DNA of 64,000 nt, taken from Sphingopyxis sp. GW247-27LB. GTDB lineage: Bacteria > Pseudomonadota > Alphaproteobacteria > Sphingomonadales > Sphingomonadaceae. The DNA is taken from positions 62,001 through 126,000 of the forward strand of contig NZ_NIWD01000019.1 of the NCBI RefSeq assembly GCF_002277025.1, in the 5' to 3' direction. Positions 52,757 through 59,807 of the stretch are shown one piece after another (position 1 is the first letter of the stretch; every line of letters begins with the position of its first letter). A model generated the notes under the pieces. That model made no database searches. It saw only the letters and a program-made list of their open reading frames with translations, and was not told the origin of the DNA. The translations under genes were made by a program, and so were the position numbers.

Positions 52757-52908
52757 CGGATTCCCCTTTGATCAAGTGAAACTAAGTTCCGCGCGTCGCG
52801 CAACAATTTCTGCCCGCGCGACCATCGATCAAGCGGGCTCGCGGAAAGGGGCGGGTGAAGGGGAACCGAGCCCCGGGATTACAGGATCAATCCCCAGCAT
52901 TGGCCTGT

Positions 52909-53334
52909 TCATGCTTTACCGAGCAACTGCAGCGTCATCGGGTCGCGCGCACCGCTAAACCAACGATCAAGCGCAGCGCTGAACAGCGGATGTGGATAGG
53001 CTAGCTCGAAAAGGGTGAGCGATGAGCGAAGCTTCTTGGCGTCAATCTCTCCGAAGACTGCATCCGCATCGCTGGTATTGAGGTCCTGCAGAGCCGTCAC
53101 GCATTCCAGATAACGTGGCCCTAGAATCGGATGGTCCAGATAGGCCTGAGCCTCCTTCACAGAATGAATCGCAAATTGCTGCGCTGTCGAGCTGCGACCT
53201 AGCTTCGCAAGCTGAGGAAAAATCCACCACATCCAATGCGTCCGCTTCGCCCCTCGCCGTAATTCGGCGAGCGCAGGCGCATAGGTGAGAATTTGAACCT
53301 CCACAAAGCGATCGAGCGGAAATTTTTCAGTCAT
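52909..53334 (-). CDS. DUF1810-family protein
   Basis: A 141-aa protein with the DUF1810 signatures RGAKRTHWMWWIFPQLAKLG, AQAYLDHPILGPRYLECVTA and LTLFELAY. Some relatives are linked to calpastatin-like annotation, but the function is unknown. It stands alone. Confidence 0.85.
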   Translation of the reverse strand: MTEKFPLDRFVEVQILTYAPALAELRRGAKRTHWMWWIFPQLAKLGRSSTAQQFAIHSVKEAQAYLDHPILGPRYLECVTALQDLNTSDADAVFGEIDAKKLRSSLTLFELAYPHPLFSAALDRWFSGARDPMTLQLLGKA

Positions 53335-53550
53335 GCAGACCCCAACGCACCCTGCCTACATCATCGGATGAGGCAGACCCCCAAGGATTTCAGCGTCCAT
53401 ATGGACGCGAAGAAGGGGAGAGGGAAGCGAAAGGCCGGGTCAGTGGAATGTCGAGCGAGTTTGAGCCCGGCGTTCCGGTGACTGCGCGTCATATCCCAGG
53501 CTGACCCGTACAGCTTTGCGAACGGTCGGTCGTTCCGAAGGGCCCATATC

Positions 53551-54066
53551 ATGATCACCCGCAAAATATCGGAGCTTCTCCAGCAACTCCTCCATTCTCT
53601 GCAAAACGGCGAACTCGTCGGAATGGGATTCCAGCGCCGGGCACGAAGGCGAGAACTCGCCGCACGCGTGGCAGAGGAACTGAAGCGCCTGACGGCACCC
53701 CCGCATCCAGCAATCCGGGAAGCTCGCGAACGATGGGCGACGACATCGTTCCTCCGAATTGATCAGGATGAGCGGGTAATCGAGGTCAACCCGGACGGAA
53801 CGACTTGGGTTCGTGCCTGGGTGAAAATTTCAACTGTATTTCCCGCCCGAGCAGATACGCCGGATCGTCGACGCTTCGAAGCTGCGGTAGCTGACATGCC
53901 GGAGGAGATGCGCCAGATATTTCTCGCACATGCGCTGGACGGATTGCCATATGAAACAATCGCTGAGCAACTGCTTGTGGGGGTTGCGGAAGTGCAATTG
54001 CAGATGGGACTGGCATTGGCCCGACTGGACGAGGCGGTCGCACATGCCGGGGAGAAATCCCCATAG
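53551..54066 (+). CDS. Sigma-70 region-4-like protein
   Basis: A 171-aa protein. The last ~55 residues (AVADMPEEMRQIFLAHALDG, LPYETIAEQLLVGVAEVQLQ) resemble region 4 of ECF sigma factors, the part that binds the -35 element. The first ~110 residues do not look like sigma region 2; they contain a basic helix and a beta-rich stretch. It may be a regulator rather than a full sigma factor. It lies upstream of the GntR and lasso genes on the same strand. Confidence 0.65.
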   Translation: MITRKISELLQQLLHSLQNGELVGMGFQRRARRRELAARVAEELKRLTAPPHPAIREARERWATTSFLRIDQDERVIEVNPDGTTWVRAWVKISTVFPARADTPDRRRFEAAVADMPEEMRQIFLAHALDGLPYETIAEQLLVGVAEVQLQMGLALARLDEAVAHAGEKSP

Positions 54067-54282
54067 AAAATGGTCCAGAGATTGCAGTTCAACGGAGAAA
54101 GTCGCTCCAAAATTGAGGACTGTTTCTTTTGACCGCACGGTTTTTGCTGATTTATTCTGCCCAAGCCGTTCAAAGTACCACGAGAAGAATCGCGAAACTG
54201 ATTGGATGCCTGCCCAACCCACCTCCATTTGCGATCGCATCCGGTATTTGAGCGATCGCGGCGGCAAGATTGGGCTTTCATC

Positions 54283-54933
54283 ATGATGCTCTCGAGCCCC
54301 GCCACATCATCTCGTGTATACGCGCTCCTGAAGGAAGATATCCTTCGTGGCCGCTTTGCACCCCGCACCACGCTGATCGAGCGATCGCTGGCCGATGACT
54401 ATGGCACGAGCGTAACGCCGATCCGGAATGCCGCTTCCCAGCTTGTTGGCGAACGCCTGCTCTCACTGCACGCCGGAGGCGGCTACGAAATACCAAATGT
54501 CGGTGTGGCCGAACTGAGCGACCTATACTTTTGGCATGGCCAGCTCGTTCGCAGCGCCCTGAATCCGAAGCGCATCGATGCCAAACCAGCCGTGCAGTTG
54601 ATCATCGATCCTCTGCCGGAGCTGACCACGCCGATCAGCATTGCGACTGCCACGGCTCGATTGTTTTCAGCAATCGCGGCCGTATCTTCAAGTAGCGAAC
54701 TTGCATGCGCCGTCGCCTCTGCAGGGGAGCGACTCAGCGTAGCGAGGTTGAGGGAGCCCGCGGTTCTCAACGGCGTGGCGGACGAGCTACGGGCGGTCCA
54801 GGCCTTGACCGTACGCGGTCGATGGTCAGACCTCGTACGGTCAATTTGGGCCTATCATCGCAGGCGTCAGCGACGCGTTGCTGAAATCGCCGCGGCCATC
54901 GGGAGTCCTAGCCGGGACGAACGTTCGTACTGA
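54283..54933 (+). CDS. GntR-family regulator
   Basis: A 216-aa protein. The N-terminal GntR winged helix reads VYALLKEDILRGRFAPRTTL then SLADDYGTSVTPIRNAASQL (residues about 12-60); the helical C-terminal part is FCD-like but degenerate. ATG 54283 or 54286. It lies 166 bases upstream of the lasso precursor gene and is the most likely local regulator of it (inference). Confidence 0.82.
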   Translation: MMLSSPATSSRVYALLKEDILRGRFAPRTTLIERSLADDYGTSVTPIRNAASQLVGERLLSLHAGGGYEIPNVGVAELSDLYFWHGQLVRSALNPKRIDAKPAVQLIIDPLPELTTPISIATATARLFSAIAAVSSSSELACAVASAGERLSVARLREPAVLNGVADELRAVQALTVRGRWSDLVRSIWAYHRRRQRRVAEIAAAIGSPSRDERSY

Positions 54934-55099
54934 TTCCCAATGAGAATGAAGTCGCTCCCCTGAACTGATCCAAGTTACGCGCAAGGCCCAACCGAGAGTG
55001 CCCTCATATGCGGGGGCTTATCGCATCGCTGATCACCGGCAGCGGCACTAGCCTTCGAATGCTGCGTTCCGCAGCGATCGAAAGCGAATGGAGAGAATC

Positions 55100-55228
55100 A
55101 TGAACCACGAACAGAATGACGATCTCATCGATCTCGGCGGCGTCACCGAGGAAACCAAAGGCCCGGGCCTTGTCGACAATGACAACATCGGCGGCAAGCT
55201 GCCGTTCGCCGGCCTTTCGGACGACTGA
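55100..55228 (+). CDS. Lasso peptide precursor
   Basis: A 42-aa precursor. The leader carries LIDLGGVTEETK, typical for proteobacterial lasso leaders, with the required Thr at position -2. The predicted core is 22 residues, beginning GPGLVDND and ending FAGLSDD. Gly1 and the Asp at core position 8 would form an eight-residue ring. The end -LSDD resembles known sphingomonad lasso peptides (sphingonodin type). GGAGAG precedes the ATG. The genes that follow supply every enzyme needed. Ring size is inference from residue positions (Asp6 is too close). Confidence 0.88.
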   Translation: MNHEQNDDLIDLGGVTEETKGPGLVDNDNIGGKLPFAGLSDD

Positions 55229-55234
55229 AGGGGA

Positions 55235-55264
55235 GGGCGCGCGACTGCCAAAGATCGCGCGCCC
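55235..55264 (+). promoter_or_regulatory. Strong hairpin between lasso precursor and processing genes
   Basis: A perfect 10-bp stem, GGGCGCGCGA (55235-55244) with TCGCGCGCCC (55255-55264), and a 10-base loop, starting six bases after the precursor stop. No T-run follows, so it is more likely a partial terminator or mRNA stabiliser that raises precursor over enzyme levels; such hairpins occur at this place in other lasso operons. Confidence 0.7.
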
Positions 55265-55284
55265 AATCCTTCTCTGGCCGCATC

Positions 55285-55947
55285 ATGGCGTTTGAGATTC
55301 AAGATGGAATCCACCTCTGCGTTTGCGGAGATCAGGTCATTCTATTAGACCTTCAGGCCGAGCGATACTTCGCACTCCCGCACAGCCAGAACGATATCCT
55401 TCGTCGTTGGCTGACGAACCAGGCGATCGGCGATCACGAAGCCGCCGCACTTAGACGGCTTGAGCAACTCCGGATCCTTCGCTCCACGGAAGGCGACTGC
55501 GATGGAACCGATCCGAAAATCCCGGAGGTGCCGGCACCGGTGGCGGGCTTGGACACGATGGGAGTGCGTTCCTCGCTACTGGGAATTATCGAGGCCCTCT
55601 TTGCAAGGATGGTCTGGGCGTGGCGCATCAAACACTGGCGATTTGATCGACAGATGCGTCGTCTTCGCGAGCCTAGAAGACGCGCGACCTCGCGCAGACC
55701 GGCAGATGCGCGCCAAATAGTCCGAGCGTTCGAGATTTCGGACTTACTGCTCGGCAGCCATGACAAATGCTTGGAGCGATCCTTTGCGCTCGCTTCCGTG
55801 TGTCAAAAAAACGGTCTGACCGTGCAAGCAGTCATCGGCGTCCAGAAAGCGCCATTTGCCGCGCATTGCTGGGTGCAACACGGATATACGATCTACAATG
55901 AGAAGCCCGACCGAGCCAAATTGTTCACGCCGATTCTGGCGATATGA
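55285..55947 (+). CDS. Lasso peptide B protein (fused leader-binding and protease domains)
   Basis: A 220-aa protein. The first ~75 residues (ICLxx-type PqqD-like fold: VILLDLQAERYFALPHSQND) form the leader-recognition B1 part. The rest is the B2 transglutaminase-like cysteine protease with Cys162 (SHDKCLERSFAL) and His194 (PFAAHCWVQ). The third catalytic position, usually Asp, reads Glu206 here (YNEKPD). It cuts the leader after Thr-Lys. The stop overlaps the cyclase gene (ATGA). Confidence 0.88.
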   Translation: MAFEIQDGIHLCVCGDQVILLDLQAERYFALPHSQNDILRRWLTNQAIGDHEAAALRRLEQLRILRSTEGDCDGTDPKIPEVPAPVAGLDTMGVRSSLLGIIEALFARMVWAWRIKHWRFDRQMRRLREPRRRATSRRPADARQIVRAFEISDLLLGSHDKCLERSFALASVCQKNGLTVQAVIGVQKAPFAAHCWVQHGYTIYNEKPDRAKLFTPILAI

Positions 55948-57701
55948 GGCCGCTCCGATACCTCGCAATGGCTTTCGACCCGCGACATTGGGACGATGAC
56001 CGCCTCCATTCGCTCGCAGTACAGGCGGCAATGCCAATTGCATACCGAACGAATAGGCTGATCGTGATGGTCACCGATACCGGAGAGGTGAACCGAAATC
56101 CGATCGGAGACGGAGTAACCATCGGAAAGATTTTTCGGAAAAAAGGCTCCAACCCGAAATCACCGTCGGGGATGCGTCAGAATGCTCGATCTTCGGAGGA
56201 GTTGATCTCAAACTTCTGGGGAAGTTACGTCCATGTTGCCGATGGCCCAACCGGTGTGGTTATCCTGCGCGACCCTTCAGGCGGGCTACCTTGTTATCAA
56301 GTCGCCGGTACAGGTTTTGCGGCCTTTGCTTCGGACGCCCCGCTCCTTGTAAGCGCGGGACTCCTGCGACCATCCGTGGATTTAGAGGTGGTTGGCCAGA
56401 CGCTCTATTTCAGTCAGCTCCCGCGAGTTGAAACGGCTATTGCCGGGATAAAGCAGCTGCTTCCTGGCCATATGCTGACATGGGATGGTCAAAGGGAAGA
56501 GATTTCGCAGCATTGGAATCCCTGGAGCCACGTCGAAACTGATTTTTCGAAAAGCACGGCGGAGCGAAGTGACCGGCTTGGACAGATTCTCCGAGATACG
56601 CACGCCACGTGGGCTGCCTGCTATCCGCACTCACTGGTTGGGCTGTCGGGTGGCCTCGATTCGTCCATCGTAGCCGTCTGCCTCGCTGAAGCTTCTCAGA
56701 GGTTGGAGTGCCTTACTGCTGTCACATCCGATCCTGTCGGCGACGAGCGGCTGTATGCGCGTCTGGTATGCGAGCAAATCGGGGCTCAACTCTTCGAATG
56801 CGAATACGTTAGCGACGCCATCGATCTCGATCGTTCAGTTGCTGAAGCTGTGCCCATTCCTAATGGAAAATCTCACGAGAGAGCTTACAACCGAGCCGTC
56901 CGCGACGCGGCGCACCGTTTGAATGTAGATGCGTTCTTCGTGGGTGCCGGCGGTGACAATGTCTTCTATCTCACACACTCGGCTAGGCCGATCGTCGACA
57001 GATACAGAACCGAAGGTCTGTCCAAGGGTTTGATAGACACAATCTCGGATATCTGCACCATTACGGGCGCCAGCATTTGGCGCGTCCTCCGCGAAGCCAT
57101 TCGCGTTGGATCTCGCGGAAGCCGTGGCGCAACAGGCTGGCATGCCGATGTCGACTATCTCGACCCCGATTTTTTGGCTGACAAAGCTGCACGCCCTGTC
57201 GAGCATCCGTGGTTGAATGCGCCGGCTGAAGCGCCGCTCGGCAAGGTCGGCCATATTTCCATGATCTTGCGTGCGATGAACCACATCGAGCATCGCGACA
57301 AGGAATTGGCCGTGCCGATGATCAGCCCTCTTCTGTCGCAACCGGTCATTGAAGCTTGCTTGGGAATTCCATCGTGGGAAGCCTGCGAAGGCGGGGTGGA
57401 CCGCTCAGCGGCTCGCCGGGCATTCTCAGGTGCTCTTCCGCCGAGAGTTGTCGGACGCCATGGAAAGGGTAGCCCCGACGGGTTCGTAGGGGACTTCATC
57501 CATCGCCATCGCGCAGGAATCGCTGATCGCCTATTGAACGGTCAGTTGGCCGCGAACCGTCTAATCGATCGCAAAGCGCTTGAAGCAGCATTGCGTGACG
57601 GTGCGCCCCTTCAACGAAATGACTGCGCCCGGATCATGGAGCTGGTCGATACCGAAGCATGGATTGCTCATTGGTCTTCGCCTTCCTTACTTCCCGCCTG
57701 A
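55944..57701 (+). CDS. Lasso cyclase (asparagine-synthetase-like C protein)
   Basis: A 585-aa ATP-dependent macrolactam synthetase. The N-terminal glutaminase-like domain has no Cys at position 2, as in other lasso cyclases. The AMP-forming domain carries the pyrophosphate loop VGLSGGLDSSIVAVCLAE and downstream FFVGAGGDNVFY. It activates the Asp side chain of the core and joins it to Gly1. Its last 34 bases overlap the end of the convergent isopeptidase gene. Confidence 0.92.
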   Translation: MRPLRYLAMAFDPRHWDDDRLHSLAVQAAMPIAYRTNRLIVMVTDTGEVNRNPIGDGVTIGKIFRKKGSNPKSPSGMRQNARSSEELISNFWGSYVHVADGPTGVVILRDPSGGLPCYQVAGTGFAAFASDAPLLVSAGLLRPSVDLEVVGQTLYFSQLPRVETAIAGIKQLLPGHMLTWDGQREEISQHWNPWSHVETDFSKSTAERSDRLGQILRDTHATWAACYPHSLVGLSGGLDSSIVAVCLAEASQRLECLTAVTSDPVGDERLYARLVCEQIGAQLFECEYVSDAIDLDRSVAEAVPIPNGKSHERAYNRAVRDAAHRLNVDAFFVGAGGDNVFYLTHSARPIVDRYRTEGLSKGLIDTISDICTITGASIWRVLREAIRVGSRGSRGATGWHADVDYLDPDFLADKAARPVEHPWLNAPAEAPLGKVGHISMILRAMNHIEHRDKELAVPMISPLLSQPVIEACLGIPSWEACEGGVDRSAARRAFSGALPPRVVGRHGKGSPDGFVGDFIHRHRAGIADRLLNGQLAANRLIDRKALEAALRDGAPLQRNDCARIMELVDTEAWIAHWSSPSLLPA

Positions 57702-59806
57702 GCATTTAGTGCGCCGGCATGGCCCAGCCAATATTTGCGCATCTCTTGCCACCGCTCGACTTCTGTCCTTCGAGTTGGGTCCGACGGGATCTCGTCCTTG
57801 AGCCAGAACCCAAACCAATCCAAATTTCGGCGGTAAACGGCGAGCCTGTGCGCCGGCTGGGATTTGATATGATCCTCATCAGGAAAAACAAAAAGGTCGC
57901 TCGGCATTCCCGACTGTCGAAGAGCGGTATGGCTGCCGACCATCGCCAGATACTCGTTCTCGGCAGCTTGAAACAACAAGGGAAATCTAACACGTTGAGG
58001 CTGCGGGACAAAAGCTATCTGTGACCAAATGCCCGCGGCATTGTCTATAAGCCGAGGCCATCCACTATCGTGATACGTCTGAGCGATCATTGGTCCGAGA
58101 ACTGCATCTTGATCTGGCTCGAGGCCACAGCCTGAGACGGAGCCAGCGGCGAACTTGTCACTGTTAATCGCGGCAAATTTTGCTGTTGTGCAGCCGTCGC
58201 TTAGACCGGTGATGCCGATCCTGTCCTTCGCCACGAGATTTCTGTCAGCAAGGATTTCGATCGCCGATTCGATTGCGGAAAGGATGTGCTTTCTACCGGC
58301 AAAGTCACGGTTGAATGCAGCAGTTCGCTCTTCGGCAGTCTTTTGTCGGCCGACAATGTCCTCATAGGTCAGATTGTCCACGCTCAGCACGAGAAAGCCC
58401 TGGTCGGCGAGCGTCTGAATAGGGACCTCGTCGCCTGTGCCGCCACGTAAAAATCCCCTAGTGCGATACTGGACGACCACCATCGGGTAGCGAGTGCCGC
58501 GCTGATAGCCGACCGGATAAATCAGGTCGCCGTACCACGGCACGCCCCGCGCGTTGCGCCAATGCAGACGCTCAACGCGACCCAAGTTCGATTTTCCTAT
58601 TTCGGGGTTGGGATCAAACAGCTTTTCCGATGCTCCGTTCCGGAAATCGAACTTTACGAAGTGGCGGGGTTCGAGGGAGCCTTCGCGCAGGCAGAGCAGT
58701 CCGGCCCCCAGGGGCTGACATTCGATGAGAGCATCACCCGTCACCAAGACCCGCTTTGGCAACTCGTCGCCGGGTTTCCACGTGTAAATTCCGGTCAGGC
58801 TGTTCGCCCAGCCTTCCCGGCGTGTGAAAATTACCTTCTTCCCGTCGCCGGCCCACCAGACATTCGAAGATCGATCGAGTTTGCAGATTGTCGATGGGCA
58901 CGAGAGATTGGCCTGCCCGCTGCTGACGACGAGGCGATAATCAGGCGGATAGATCGCCGTATTCTCCGGCTCGCTCCATGCTTCTTGCCTCTCGATATTG
59001 ACGGCCCGTGGTTGTGATTCGTCGCTCGAAGCAAGTTCATGGGCTTCATCGTCAGTCGCAGCCCTCTCTCGCCCGCTCTCGATGTCTTTCAGCACGAACT
59101 TGGTGGAGGCCGCCGGAACTTGAGGTCGAGCCCCTCGAACGGGAAAAGCTCTCTGGTCGTAGCGCCAGCCTGTGAGCCCCTCGACATCGATCTGCCGCTG
59201 CAGTTCCGGAATCTCCGGGCGCGTCGCATAGACGATCGAACGCCCATCAGGAGAGAGACGGAAGTCGTCGACGTCGGTAGCAGATTGAGAAAATTGCTTG
59301 GCACCCGAGCCATCCACGTTCGCGAGCCAGACTTGGGTTAAGCCATCGGCGCGTTTCAGATATGCAATCCGCCGCCCTCCTGGAAGCCACCGCGGGGTGA
59401 TTGTTGCCGGCGTGCCTATTGGGAACGCTGACCAACCGTACCAGGCAGGCCGGTCCATAATGAGATCATGACTGATGTCGATCAGGCGAGGCCGCCCTCC
59501 ATTGCGGGTCGGCAGGACGACCAAACCGACACAATAGCTGTTCGTCGAAGGGTCAGCTCTGTGAATTTGGAACGAAATTGATTGTTCGTCGGGAGAGAAT
59601 GTGAAGAGATGGCGCCTTGGATCTCCGCCATAGGCTTGCCCAATATCGCGAAGTTTCAGGAGCTGCTCGGGCGTGACGCCGGAGCGATTATCAGCCACGT
59701 TACTCGGCGGCAGAAGCTCTCCGCACTCCGAGGCCTTCGCTGTTCCAGCTAAGGCACAGAGCGCGCAGAATATCATCGACGCAGTCGTTGCAATTCGCTC
59801 GGCCAT
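57668..59806 (-). CDS. Lasso peptide isopeptidase (S9 prolyl-oligopeptidase fold)
   Basis: A 712-aa secreted or periplasmic serine hydrolase. It has a signal peptide (MIFCALCALAGTAKA), a beta-propeller-like middle with repeats such as FRLSPDGRSIVYATR, and a C-terminal S9 domain with the nucleophile in ITGLSDGCTTAKFAA and the His in FPDEDHIKS. In sphingomonad and Caulobacter lasso loci such enzymes (AtxE type) open the isopeptide bond of their own lasso peptide. It is followed on the minus strand's upstream side by the TonB receptor gene, one base apart. Confidence 0.88.
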   Translation of the reverse strand: MAERIATTASMIFCALCALAGTAKASECGELLPPSNVADNRSGVTPEQLLKLRDIGQAYGGDPRRHLFTFSPDEQSISFQIHRADPSTNSYCVGLVVLPTRNGGRPRLIDISHDLIMDRPAWYGWSAFPIGTPATITPRWLPGGRRIAYLKRADGLTQVWLANVDGSGAKQFSQSATDVDDFRLSPDGRSIVYATRPEIPELQRQIDVEGLTGWRYDQRAFPVRGARPQVPAASTKFVLKDIESGRERAATDDEAHELASSDESQPRAVNIERQEAWSEPENTAIYPPDYRLVVSSGQANLSCPSTICKLDRSSNVWWAGDGKKVIFTRREGWANSLTGIYTWKPGDELPKRVLVTGDALIECQPLGAGLLCLREGSLEPRHFVKFDFRNGASEKLFDPNPEIGKSNLGRVERLHWRNARGVPWYGDLIYPVGYQRGTRYPMVVVQYRTRGFLRGGTGDEVPIQTLADQGFLVLSVDNLTYEDIVGRQKTAEERTAAFNRDFAGRKHILSAIESAIEILADRNLVAKDRIGITGLSDGCTTAKFAAINSDKFAAGSVSGCGLEPDQDAVLGPMIAQTYHDSGWPRLIDNAAGIWSQIAFVPQPQRVRFPLLFQAAENEYLAMVGSHTALRQSGMPSDLFVFPDEDHIKSQPAHRLAVYRRNLDWFGFWLKDEIPSDPTRRTEVERWQEMRKYWLGHAGALNAQAGSKEGEDQ

Positions 59807-59807
59807 T

